Source: Ancistrus triradiatus
Lineage: Eukaryota > Chordata > Actinopteri > Siluriformes > Loricariidae
NCBI GenBank assembly: GCA_025084515.1
Contig: JAJAGP010000091.1
Location: forward strand, 98,501 to 162,500
Length of the DNA stretch: 64,000 bases
Direction: 5' to 3'
Numbering within the stretch: position 1 is the stretch's first letter; each line of letters begins with the position of its first letter. A model generated the notes under the pieces. The model was given only the letters and a program-made list of their open reading frames with translations, had not been told where the DNA came from and did not search any database. Positions 54,606 through 64,000 of this stretch are shown piece after piece. A program made the translations under genes and the position numbers.

Positions 54606-55519
54606 ATGTGTTAGTAGCCTTCAGCCTCCGTTCTCTTTTCACAAAACAGTTAAATCTCCCTGGTGTACTGTGTCTGCTTTATCATGGTAGTAACTCCACT
54701 GCTATAATTGAAATATGTCCTTTATGGACTCCACCAGTCCCCTTATGGCCTCAACTCAATTCAGCCGAACTCAACTCTATCTGTACAATGCTCGGTGTAA
54801 TGTTATTCCAAAATGCGGTTCGTAAAATGCTAGTTTAAGTTAGAGTTGCAGACCGTGACTCCGTGAGTACCTCTTCCCTCAAGGGTTTTGTCTTTGTAGC
54901 CCTTGGAGGTGAGAGGGATATCAGTCTAAAAAGACTAAGTGAGAAGTTAAGTAGGGCAATAGCAACACTGACAAAAGGCCTATGCTGCACAGCTTGACAT
55001 ATATCCACTTATTAACAGTTATAAATACAAAACACATCACGCGTTTGACACAGAACGTCCAAAATAAATGTCCACAAAGTTTTTAGCACTTAATGTCAAA
55101 ATCAGCAGAAGTTTGAAGGCTGTGCTCACCTTGTCCTGCACTGAAACTAACAAACTAACAGTACTACACACAATGTTGGTGCTCTGTGATGAAAATCTGA
55201 ATGTCGCAGAGATCTGATCAGTCATACACAGTAAATGTAATAGAACGAGTTACCGCATTCATGAAGGTTATAAAAAGATGACATTTTCAATGAAATGTCT
55301 CTCTCTAGCATCAAATATCTGCTGTGTACCATTACTGTGAACATACTGTATTTCTGTATGATAAAGCTGTGATTTTAAATGCAACAAACCTCGTATTAGC
55401 CAAAGCAGGCCAGCCAGTACTGCAGAGGACATAACTGGGTAGGGTTAAATCGGTGTTGGCAAAAAGAAGCGGGTACACTGTGCACAGCTGCCCACCCTCC
55501 AGTGAACTGCCCCATGTCC
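54606..55519. other. Gene-free stretch, nothing recognised
   Basis: The 111-codon plus-strand frame starting at 54503 overlaps the Tc1-i end and is not a gene. The remainder is unclassified. Confidence 0.3.
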
Positions 55520-55636
55520 CTCATTTCTGTTTACATTTATTGAGCTTAACAGAGACCAAAGTAACCTACACAAGTGCTTTGTATTTTCCTAAAGAGACAT
55601 TATCTGCACTAGGCAAATCTCAATTTTAAGATATAC
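55520..55636 (-). repeat. LINE 3'-end fragment (relative of 61091)
   Basis: TTTACATTTATTGAGCTTAA, AAGTAACCTACACAAGTGC and TTTGTATTTTCCTAAAGAG align with 61090-61175, the 3' tail of the L2-like element. Confidence 0.5.
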
Positions 55637-55805
55637 AGTGGTACCTCAGTTCTTTTAGTTAATTCATTCCAGAAGGCTTGTCAAGTACCAAAAAATGATG
55701 AGTACTGAGCAAATTTTTCCCATAAAGAATAATGTAAATTGAATGAATCCATTCCAGACCCCCAGAAAATGTATAAGGCATTATATGCATTAATGGAGTT
55801 GCATT
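55637..55805 (+). mobile_element. Pogo-like MITE terminus
   Basis: ACAGTGGTACCTCAGTTCTT, AGAATAATGTAAATTGAATG and GCATTATATGCATTAATGGA parallel the element at 25557. The other end was not found. Confidence 0.5.
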
Positions 55806-55890
55806 GTACAGGTGCTCCCTGATTTACGAAGGAGATATGTTCCAACAAATCCATCATACGTTAAATGTATCATGAACCAATGACTTTAAT
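55806..55890 (+). mobile_element. Second pogo-like terminus
   Basis: TACAGGTGCTCCCTGATTTA followed by CGAAGGAGATATGTTCC fits a CTCCCCGACTTACGA-type terminus common in vertebrate pogo-like MITEs. The other end was not found. Confidence 0.4.
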
Positions 55891-56431
55891 ATAGTCTATA
55901 ACATATCATAGCAGGACCTTATAAACTTTATAAACAGCCAAGCTTAAAACACTTACATTAACCTACAGTTGGCCAAACTTATTAACGCAAAACCTATTTT
56001 ATAATAAACTTTTGAAAAATCCCATGTAGTTTAGTGAGTAATGGATTGAAAGTGAAAAGTAAAAACAAAACACTTTATTGATGAACTCATGGCGCTAGCA
56101 CAGCTGCTAATGCTAATTGGAGTCTGTTTTCCGGAGGATTTGGTTCCTTTCGGTTGGCTGTGATCAATAACCATTTTAAAATCCATGGGGACTTGCACTA
56201 AGAATACAAAACTGTAGATGTAAAAATAAAGAAAACACAAGCAACACAGCAAAGACTCTGCACTAAACAAGAGCTACTGTGATTATGAATCACTAAATCT
56301 CTGTGTACTGAATCATAAATTGTGATTCCTGAATCGAGTTTCGGCTGGAACGATTTTATTTTTAATTTGTCTGCACTTTTCTTTATGTTAACATAGTATA
56401 CACAACTGTAGTAACAGCCAGTACATTCATT
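55891..56431. other. Gene-free stretch, nothing recognised
   Basis: Unclassified. GAATCGAGTTTCGGCTGG at 56332 could be a worn end of the preceding element. Confidence 0.3.
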
Positions 56432-56710
56432 CAGTCATTCATTTTCTTATCTGCTTAATCCTGGTCAGGGTTGCAGGAAAGCCAGTGCCTAGCTGTCAGC
56501 ACAGGGCGCAAGGCAGGAACAGCCCTAGACAGGGCGCCAATCCATCGAAGGGCACTTTAGAAACACCAATTAACCTGACATGCATGTCGTTGAAACGTGG
56601 GAGGAAACCGGAGTAAATCCACGTGGACACGGGAAGGACATGCAACTCCACACAGGCAGAGGTCAGGATCAAACCAGGGACACTGGAGACACTGTGCCAC
56701 CATGCCACCC
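56432..56710 (-). repeat. Repeat C copy, nearly complete
   Basis: Plus strand order: TAATCCTGGTCAGGGTTGC, GGCGCAAGGCAGGAACAGCC, GGCGCCAATCCATCG, CACCAATTAACCTGAC, GTGGGAGGAAACCGG, CACGTGGACACGGGAAGG, CAACTCCACACAGGCAG and TGTGCCACCATGCCACCC. Best reference copy in the window. Confidence 0.88.
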
Positions 56711-57239
56711 AGCAGGTACACATGACTGGCAATTTTTAAATGGGTGTACTCAAATCCTAATATTTTTCGAGTGGGTATACTGCTTATAACTGAATATCAT
56801 AGAGATCACACCACTGGAACAAAGTCAGGTTCTACCAGCCAGGTGACTAAGTTCACATTATGAATGTCCACATCAACATTAACATCCTGTGCTGTGTATC
56901 AGCACTAAGTATGAAAGCATTTGGATTTACAATGTTTTATGCACAGGGTCAGCTGATGCAATATTTACACAATAAGTATACAATAGATTTTGACACATGA
57001 TGATGGCTAGTGATTATAATGCCTCTAATCACTATGAATGCCTTAAGTACAAGCAGCAGATACAGCTGTGGCGTTCATATAGAGTAACGGACTCTCTGCT
57101 ATAAGCACAATATTCCTGTCCCTATGCAACAACCCTCTTAATGTTACATCCACGTCTCCTAAACGCTTAGAGAAAATCCTTCTGCTTTCAGTCGCTCCAT
57201 GCTCTGACACACAGACGCCTGTGAAGAACAATCAAACCC
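56711..57239. other. Gene-free stretch, nothing recognised
   Basis: Unclassified sequence with short frames. Confidence 0.35.
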
Positions 57240-57480
57240 CTACCCCCACTATTTATCACTTTATGACATTAGCAAGACATGAGTGGGAATATTAACGAGT
57301 TTCTTTACCGCCAAGTCCCCCACCAGAGGCTCTGCACTGAATCAGCGGGGAGATTTCATTCCATGTGCTTAACACGCCTTTGAGTCCACCGTTGATGCTC
57401 CTGAATACCTCAAAGACAGGACTGCTGATCGAGGTAGCTTTACTGTCTCTTTTTTCTAACAATTTACGCAGTCAGTGGAC
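57240..57480. other. Candidate conserved non-coding block
   Basis: CTATTTATCACTTTATGAC, GGGAATATTAACGAGTTTC, AATCAGCGGGGAGATTTC and GATCGAGGTAGCTTTACTG; unique and without coding look. Confidence 0.35.
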
Positions 57481-57814
57481 ACACAAGGAAACTTATCAAG
57501 GTCTAAAGATCTCGACAAGTGTTTTGCTGTCACCCTTGGGTCCTTTTAATTTTCTTCAGCATTGTGTTTTTGGTCTGATCTTTGAATAGTGCTCACTCAA
57601 AGAGAGTAGCCACAGTACTGAATTTCCTTGGACTAGATTATTTGTCTGATTGTGGATTAACAAACACCCAGGTCTTTAGATGTGACTCATATTATCTCTA
57701 CAGTTCCTTTTCTAAGGCCCTCTAAAACTGACCAGGCATGGCTCAGGTTTTCAGAAGTTTAATAAGAATGTAATGGTAATTGAATAATTCATAATTAGGA
57801 TCGTCACTCGAGTG
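57481..57814. other. Gene-free stretch
   Basis: No recognised element. Confidence 0.3.
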
Positions 57815-58065
57815 GTGAAGCTGCCTAATATGGTAGCACACCTCTGCATGGACCAGGGTTTGATTCCCATCTGGGCTGAGAGACACATGTAAGCAGGTAC
57901 AACTAGCAGTGTCTGAAGAGAGGAGGCCATGGGAGGATTTTCCCCCAGTGCTGCAACAGTGACCCCTGTCATCTCTGCAATAGACTTATGCGTACTTCTG
58001 CCTGAACTGTATTTTCCAGAACAGGTGCCAGACCACTCGTGACTCTGATCAGGACAAACAGGGAT
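57815..58065 (+). repeat. SINE-B copy
   Basis: Head ATGGTAGCACACCTCTGC, B box GGGTTTGATTCCC, GTGTCTGAAGAGAGGAGG, AGTGCTGCAACAGTGACCCC and CGTGACTCTGATCAGGAC. Confidence 0.78.
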
Positions 58066-58519
58066 AAAATGTGAAGAAAAAATCTGAATAAATGTTGTAA
58101 TAAGCACATTAACAGTGAAAATGTTGCATGAAGATAAAGGGGAGTGTAAGAAGCAAATATTCAAGGCCTAATCAAGAATGAAGGTACAGGGAACAAGAAC
58201 AGATAATACAAACAAGGATCAATAACCAGAAGACAGCAGAGACAGGATTCATAAACATGAAAAGCAGCACATGCATACACAGGTACATGGCAGCATCCTG
58301 TCCCATGCTGAGGAGAGTAACATGTTAGTATGTCACACGTTGTCTTACAGCTGTTTATGAATGTTGTTCTCTCTCGCAATCAACTGACACTGATAAGTAA
58401 TAAATGACTAACAATACCAATCACAAGAACCAGCTTCATATTCATTACAGTTCACAATAATATTGTCAAGGGATAATGTAGATTTAGAGCAAATTTATCT
58501 TCCATGTCAGATTAGGTTT
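58066..58519. other. Gene-free stretch
   Basis: No recognised element. Confidence 0.3.
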
Positions 58520-58765
58520 AAAGAATCACATTGTTTGGTGAGGAAATGATGCAAATCGGTTAAATTAGGTAAATTCTAAGGAAGAAATGCTTGAGAGGCT
58601 TCTGCCAGCACTTATCAATCTCAATCCATCTCAAAGCCAGACAAATTAAAAACTAAGAAAGCATTTTGCGCACAATGAAAGTTTTCCTTTGGAAACTTTG
58701 CATTCCATTAAGAAGCAAATTAAGTACTGGGCCACTGCTCCAACTCCTATTAACCCCCCTTTTAA
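58520..58765. other. Candidate conserved non-coding block
   Basis: GAAATGATGCAAATCGG (octamer-like ATGCAAAT), TCTCAAAGCCAGACAAATTA, GGAAACTTTGCATTCC and GAAGCAAATTAAGTACTGG, unique in the window. Confidence 0.35.
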
Positions 58766-58770
58766 GATCT

Positions 58771-58832
<62 letters not shown>
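58771..58832. repeat. (CT)n(CA)n compound microsatellite
   Basis: About 17 CT units followed by about 13 CA units. Confidence 0.97.
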
Positions 58833-58836
<4 letters not shown>

Positions 58837-59089
58837 GATTAATTTGTGATTTATTAAGTTCCAGTAACAGCAGGCACGATTGGCATGATGAAGAGAGAGA
58901 GGGATGTTTACTTTTTACTGCTGTACAGCGTTGGATAGATGAAACGTCCCATGTTAGCAGGGGAACATTTTCACAGACATTTCAGGGGCATCTGTCTAGT
59001 CCTCACGAAGGTCCCCTTTTCAAATGACACAATGCAGTACTTATTTGGAAACAAAATAATTTAGGCATCCAGGTTACAGCTTTCCAAAA
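58833..59089. other. Short gene-free gap
   Basis: CACGATTAATTTGTGATTTA at 58836 may extend the preceding unique block across the microsatellite. Nothing else recognised. Confidence 0.3.
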
Positions 59090-59365
59090 ACAACTTGAAA
59101 CCCAAAGAAGACCAAGGCATGCTGACTATCATAGACTTTCCTCCACAGTCACCTGACCTGAACAACATTAAGAGCTTATGAGGGCCCTTGAAGACACAGA
59201 AAACCAAGCATTTAGTAACATCACAAGTTAGTCTCTGGAATATTGTGAAATCATGCTGGGGTAACATGGATCAGCAGATTTTGCACAAATGTATGGAGTC
59301 CATGCCAGCTTGGGTGCATGCTGTCGTTACAACAAAGGGGAGAGCATACCAAATACTTATGCATT
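59090..59365 (+). pseudogene. Tc1-like transposase C-terminal fragment, unassigned family
   Basis: Plus-strand FPPQSPDLNNIKSL is the degraded SPDLNPIENLW segment carrying the glutamate region. It runs on as KHLVTSQVSLWNIVKSCWGN and ends in CMESMPAWVHAVVTTKGRAYQI for the usual ESMPRRVKAVIAAKGGPTKY. A stop splits the LW motif. No termini found. Confidence 0.75.
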
Positions 59366-59511
59366 CTGATACGTTTTTTTTCGGATACGTTGATGCCTTC
59401 TGGCCTGAGGGAGGGAACACAAGACGGGATTAGATAGCTATTAGACAGTGACTCCTACACAGCCTTGTGTTAGACTTGCATAGTGTCCAGTGCACGTTTA
59501 CATCTTGCATT

Positions 59512-59575
59512 GTTCTCCTGAGAGAGGCTCCAGACTCCCTGATATCCTGACCAGGAGTAAACGTGTAAAAAAATG
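59512..59575 (+). repeat. SINE-B tail fragment
   Basis: GAGGCTCCAGACTCCCTGAT then CCTGACCAGGAGTAAACG, the distal tail only. Confidence 0.5.
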
Positions 59576-60189
59576 TATTCAATTTTCTTGTCTGACTCCA
59601 CATATGTTTTTGTTATGTGGATCATTCTGAGTGTGTAGGTCATGAATGAACTTCTACACACGTTTTCTGGCCTGTAAGCCACCGCTGGAGCAGATGAAGG
59701 TGTGTTACTCTGTTTTTATCCTCTCTTTCTCTCTGTGCCCTTAGGGCTATCTTCTCGATGCCTGCATGAAACCTACTGAAATGTCCCCTAATTAGTTGTG
59801 CCAACGTTTTATCCCAGTGTTTGAGAGTTGATCTGAGGATTTCTCACCCTGTTTTTCACTTTCTCTCTCACACACACATGAAATTAACAATGTAATCTAT
59901 TCTATAAATGTGTTATAGAGCCATAGTGTAACTGTCACGATCATATCTGAGATAAAAACACAATCAGCAATCAATAGAAAGCAATAATGCCATTACTTTT
60001 AGGCTGAACTGAATTACCTGCATTTCTCACACATGGGAGTGGACAAAGGTCCCCTCAAGCTACAACTGCAAATGAACCCTTTGTTCAGGACTCTCTGTTG
60101 GAGGAAAAGCCACTGATAGGACAACAGATAGCTCTGATCAATAAGAGGTGCACTTTCCCACTTTTTCTCTCTTTTTATATCTACATCCT
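59576..60189. other. Gene-free stretch, nothing recognised
   Basis: Pyrimidine-rich patches (59720-59740, 59860-59875). No element recognised. Confidence 0.35.
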
Positions 60190-60470
60190 TTCTTCTATCC
60201 ATTGGGGGGTCGGGTCAGGGTATGTGCATCCGTTAGGGCGCTGAGGAGTAGAAGGGGAGACCAACTATGTGGTGATGTAGGCGGTCTCGTGGCCCTTTAT
60301 CAATCAGGATTTTAATTATACACATCCCAGCCGACAGCTAGATTAGAAACCAATTGACGTTATCGGCCACAAAATCTAATTACTGTTTATTGACAGATAA
60401 GGCCAGGCCCCTTCACTTTCCCAAATAAGATAAACACCTTCTATTTCGCCCCTCTTTCACTTACAGAGGC
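60190..60470. other. Candidate conserved non-coding block
   Basis: Unique and motif-dense: GGCCCTTTATCAATCAGG, TTTTAATTATACACATCCC, AACCAATTGACGTTATCGG, AAATCTAATTACTG, and two GATAAGG/AGATAA GATA-type cores at about 60398-60435. No coding look. Confidence 0.42.
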
Positions 60471-60957
60471 CACAATGCTTACTGTCTAAGAAGACTTTCT
60501 AATGACTAGCTTGTTAGTGTTGAATAAATGGTTTTTTAGAATGAGCATTACTAAAAATCCAGTGTAGCTTGGACACAGCATTAACAGAGCCTGAAAAACA
60601 CAAGATTAAGTTCAGCTTTTTTGGCAAACTTTTATTTCCTAACATCCTTAATTTGGAAACATTAAAGGAATTAAAGGAATATCTTAAGACTTAAACTCTG
60701 TCTAATTAATCTGTAGTGAGTATACAAATAAACCATTCATTTTGACTCGTTTCTCTTTACTAAACAAAAGAACAGAAAAACTGTTTGCTAAAAACATACA
60801 GTACTAACATTGGAAGCCCGAGTGCAGTTACCTAACATTTTGCAGGAAGCGTTCAGTCAAAGGTATGTGTAACTTCATCATTTTAATACTTTCTTTAAAA
60901 GATGAATTCACTTTTTAAAGGGAGGAATGCATGATTATACATTACAGCACACTTGCA
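60471..60957. other. Gene-free stretch
   Basis: AT-rich, no recognised element. Confidence 0.3.
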
Positions 60958-61090
60958 AATTTCAGGGTTGCGGGGAGCCAGGGAATAACTGGCAGCATAG
61001 GACATAATTCGGGAACCAACCCAGGCCAGGACACCAATCCATCACAGGACACATGCACACATGCACACATTCACTCACACTGGAGCACTT
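60958..61090 (-). repeat. Repeat C copy, first part (split by LINE)
   Basis: AATTTCAGGGTTGCGGGGAGC, GGACACCAATCCATCACAGG and CACTCACACTGGAGCACT. The copy resumes at 61538, so the LINE end is nested in it. Confidence 0.78.
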
Positions 61091-61537
61091 TACATTTACA
61101 TTTACAGCATTTAGCAGACGCCCTTATCCAGAGCGACTTACAAAAGTGCTTTGTAATCTTCCTAGGAGATAGAACCTCATATTAGTACAAGTAAACAATA
61201 GCTCAAGTACACAATCCAACTACAACCTGCTCGTATCTGGTGTAGAGAATTGTTGTTTTTTTGTTGTTGTTTTTTTTACTGGAGGATATGCAGTTTTATT
61301 CACTCAAGTGCTGGGTGAAGAGGTGGGTCTTTAGTCGCCTCTTGAAGACAGCAAGAGACTCAGCCATACGGACATCCAGTGGAAGTTCATTCCACCACCT
61401 GGGTGCCAGGACGGAGAAGAGTCTTGAAGCTGGTCTTCCTTTAATCTTACGTGGAGGCTCCAGTCGGGCCAAGCTCGTATCTCGAAGGGTGCGAGTTACA
61501 GAACGTGGTTTGATCAGAGCTCTTAGGTTTAAGGATG
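61091..61537 (-). pseudogene. L2-like LINE 3' end (ORF2 C-terminus plus tail)
   Basis: Minus-strand open frame of about 80 codons: LIKPRSVTRTLRDTSLARLE, RLFSVLAPRWWNELPLDVRM and AESLAVFKRRLKTHLFTQHL. The WNELPLDVR...SLAVFKRRLKTHLF pattern is the usual C-terminus of L2-type and related LINE ORF2 proteins. After the stop comes the 3' tail, which on the plus strand reads TTTACATTTACAGCATTTAG with CAGACGCCC. It is 5' truncated, as is normal for LINE copies. The preserved frame suggests a fairly recent insertion. Confidence 0.85.
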
Positions 61538-61680
61538 CCAAGTGACCTAACTTATGTCTTTGGAATGTGGGAGGAAACTCGAAGGAGAATATGCAAGCTT
61601 CAGAGAGGCAGGGAATCGAATCAGATCTCTAGAGCTGTGAAGCAACTGTGCTTACCACTGTGCAGCCCTAACAGATTGTA
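61538..61680 (-). repeat. Repeat C copy, second part
   Basis: GTCTTTGGAATGTGGGAGG, GCAAGCTTCAGAGAGGCAGG and ACCACTGTGCAGCCC continue the copy begun at 60958. Confidence 0.78.
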
Positions 61681-61681
61681 C

Positions 61682-61860
61682 GACTATTGGGTGAACCGAT
61701 TAAAGCACTAGACTGTGGAGCAGAAGGTCCAGGGTTCAAATCCCACCTCTGCCAAGCTGCCAGTGTTGGGTCCTTGAGCAAAGCCCTCAATTGCTTGGAT
61801 TGCAAGACTGTATCAATTGTAAGTAGCTCTGGATGAGGGCATTTGCTAAATGACCTAATG
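61682..61860 (+). repeat. SINE-A copy, well preserved
   Basis: ACCGATTAAAGCACTAGACTG head, GGTTCAAATCCCACCTCTGC (B box), GGGTCCTTGAGCAAAGCCC and CTCTGGATGAGGGCATTTGC tail. Confidence 0.87.
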
Positions 61861-62041
61861 TAGCTATAATAAAAAGTTTGAGAAAGTGTATGTAACCAGA
61901 ATTACTAGTCTGAATTTTTCATCCAATGTTGGACTGGTTATGTAAGTATCATCCTAAGGTCTTTATTTTTATAGTGTAAAATTTAGAGTGTACTTATGAA
62001 TAGTCTCTTATTTGAAATATTTAACATCAGAATAGGCACTA

Positions 62042-62265
62042 GAGTGGAACGCAATTTCCACCACAGCAGTAGCCTGAGTGTGAGTCCTGGCAATGCCTGC
62101 AGACATAAATGGCTATTTCTGAAGGAGGGAAGCCCAGCTGGGGGATTGTAACAGCAATCCCTACCCAGCCCTATGATGGACTGGTGTCCCATCCAGCTCG
62201 TGCGTACGCCTGCACCCTGTGTGTTCTTTGACTTACATATTCCAGAGACCCTGTCCTGGTGTTGG
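62042..62265 (+). repeat. SINE-B copy
   Basis: TGTGAGTCCTGGCAATGCCTG, GCTATTTCTGAAGGAGGG, CCCTATGATGGACTGGTGTC, CCATCCAGCTCGTGCG and CCCTGCACCCTGTG. Confidence 0.78.
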
Positions 62266-62739
62266 TACAAATGAACAGAAATGTGTTTATCTTCTAAGAT
62301 GATCATACCATGTTACCTTTGACTTGCCTTGCAAGGAAACACATTAATTGCATCTGTCACGTTATTGCATTGCTGTGCTCTGAGGAAGGCCTCCCTTATT
62401 AATGTGTTTTAACATACTAAAGGGCAGTAACAGTGTCTTCTAACTGAAGGGATTGAAACCATAGTATGTTCCCAAACTGCACTGTCTGATTAATGCCATA
62501 GAAAGGTGTAAGCATTGAGTCTATCATACAGAAACAGACTACAAAGTGTCATACTGATGTCTGACTTGCTAGTTTAACCAGTTAAATGAGTTAATAAGGC
62601 TAATTTTGTTATAATTTGGCACATGGATCCTCCATGCTATATTATAGATCTCAGAATTTGTATTCACTCAGCACTAAATGAAGTAACACTTTGTTTCTTC
62701 GGCACATAACTGGACACTTCACTGTTTAAAAAAGCTGTG
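62266..62739. other. Gene-free stretch
   Basis: No recognised element. Confidence 0.3.
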
Positions 62740-62960
62740 AATGTTCCTCAGGTAAATCTAGCTTAAATAATTGGATTATTGTCCTTTCATTTGGCTGCGT
62801 GGTAATGGTTCAATGATAAACATTGCAGTGTATGGATTTCCTGTCAGATCCCATGAAGCAGACATCCTTATTTCGCCTCTGGACCCTACCTCTTGCCTGA
62901 TAGAGCCCCATTTCAGAAAAGAGAGAGGGAGGGGAGAGAGAAAGCGCTGGAGAGCATAAA
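62740..62960. other. Candidate conserved non-coding block
   Basis: AAATAATTGGATTATTGTCC, TTTCATTTGGCTGCGTGG and ATGATAAACATTGCAGTG are unique-looking and motif-rich. A purine-rich run follows. Confidence 0.33.
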
Positions 62961-64000
62961 GGATGGAAAAGGGAGGAGGAGATTATGTGGAGTAACAGCA
63001 CTGCACATCTACTTTAAAAGTCCATTGAAAGATTTCAAAAACCATTTAGAGACTGCTGTCTGTTTTTGATAACCAAATAACTCTATAGGATCAGGTGAAG
63101 CAAGATACCAACATGAAACAAGCTGGCTGAGCATAAGCATCTTCTAAATGAAATTTGGGGACAGAAAGAACTGAGAGGAGTGCCTTTAGAGAAGAACCCA
63201 GTGTATGATTCAGTTTGAGCTCTGCAAGGAAAATGTTTGGGTTTTGAATTATGTTCAAAAGCAAGTTTAGATTAATGCTTGATTTGTTCTCCTCTGAGAA
63301 CATATTTTACCACAGCTCCTCTGTCTATCCATTCCAAATGTGAGTGACTAACTCAGTTTGCCATCATGCCATAATTCATTTAGGTGGAAGCTTACAACCA
63401 AAGGAACAAAGAGGTAGGTATACTCTTTTTTGTGAAGCCACTATAAATAAACTCCATACAAACCATGACAGAACAATGTGCTTCAAATATATCATTTAAG
63501 ATAGACAGACACAGCTCAGTCGTAGGTCAGCTCAGTCTCTATTCACTTCTCCTGCCGAGGATTGTGGTAGCAACAGACTGAGAAGGTCACAATCTCATAA
63601 CAATAGTAGAGGATCAGTACAAATATAAAGCAGTGTACCCTCCCAGATTAGGGTTACCAGTACCAACCTCTAGAACCAGACCAAGTGGTAGTGTCCGGTG
63701 TCCAGACATCCTACATAACCCTACTGGGCAATGTGGAGTCATCTTATGAACTCACCACAAGCAAGACGAAGGGTGGGGGCAAATGCAATGGCAGTCAGGT
63801 GGTAGGAATGGAAAGATCAGTAAACAGGAAAAAAGACCAGTGCTTCAGTAAATAAGTACTGTGATCAAATAATGGTCAAAAATGATCACAATGCACTAAT
63901 TGTTGAGCTTTGTGTGAAGATTTTTATGTGAAGATGATAGTTTGATAATTATTCATATCAGTTATATGAGATTACTGTTCGAAAAATCCTGCACAGAAGA
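62961..64000. other. Gene-free stretch, nothing recognised
   Basis: AT-rich end of the window with no repeat family or coding signal that I can name. Confidence 0.35.

Noticed and set aside
61261..61545. 94-codon plus-strand frame
   Set aside because: Antisense of the LINE ORF2 C-terminus, which has the recognisable motif on the minus strand.

Overview
The window looks like a gene-poor, AT-rich stretch of a teleost fish genome. The evidence is the repeat content: many decayed Tc1-like DNA transposons, tRNA-derived SINEs, an L2-like LINE 3' end whose tail is shared with one SINE family, foldback MITEs and many CA, TA, GT and CT microsatellites. An otophysan such as a catfish or characin is my guess only. 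I recognise no complete host protein-coding gene, no clear host exon, no bona fide tRNA or rRNA gene and no CRISPR array. Nearly all longer open frames are transposase remnants, low-complexity translations or chance frames.

Family nicknames used below are local. Tc1-a has termini beginning CAGTGGTGCTTGAAAG. Tc1-b has ACAACCCC termini. Tc1-c ends in GGTGAGTGTA. Tc1-d begins CACTGCTCCAAAAAAT. Tc1-e begins TGCTCATTGAC. Tc1-f is a foldback without clear termini. Tc1-g has GGTCTGAGACC termini. Tc1-h has TTTGTGGACACC termini. Tc1-i ends in GGCTGATCGGTG. SINE-A carries a LINE-like 3' tail, SINE-B an ATTGGCTGTGTCTGAGG core, SINE-D an RTE-like tail, and SINE-E a further tRNA-like head. Repeats C, F and G are dispersed non-coding families. 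MITE-M has CAGTACTGTGC termini. Family recognition is by eye and memory, with no database search.

Layout. 0-14.5 kb is transposon-dense: Tc1-c, Tc1-g, Tc1-h, a Tc1-a copy nested in a Tc1-b copy, a Tc1-e copy nested in a SINE-B, and an inverted pair of Tc1-f fragments. 15.8-23.2 kb holds MITE-M, the tandem-like repeat G, a minisatellite, a run of SINE-A copies, a possible Penelope-like foldback and a Tc1-c end. 24-33 kb is comparatively repeat-poor and contains most of the conserved-noncoding-looking sequence, interrupted by a pogo-like MITE and a 710-bp foldback MITE. 33.5-43.4 kb holds Tc1-c, Tc1-a, Tc1-d (flanked by a perfect 36-bp inverted repeat), MITE-M and Tc1-b. 43.8-47.5 kb is mixed, with an L2-like reverse transcriptase fragment. 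49.9-51 kb is a third Tc1-a. 53-54 kb is a GC- and CpG-rich block that looks like conserved regulatory DNA. The last 10 kb holds SINE, LINE and Tc1 fragments and further enhancer-like blocks.

Nothing here forms an operon or an evident new molecular system. The best-supported observations are structural: datable nested insertions, inverted transposon arrangements that could fold into long hairpins, autonomous/non-autonomous pairs sharing termini, and unique-sequence islands that read like developmental enhancers in a gene desert or a long intron.
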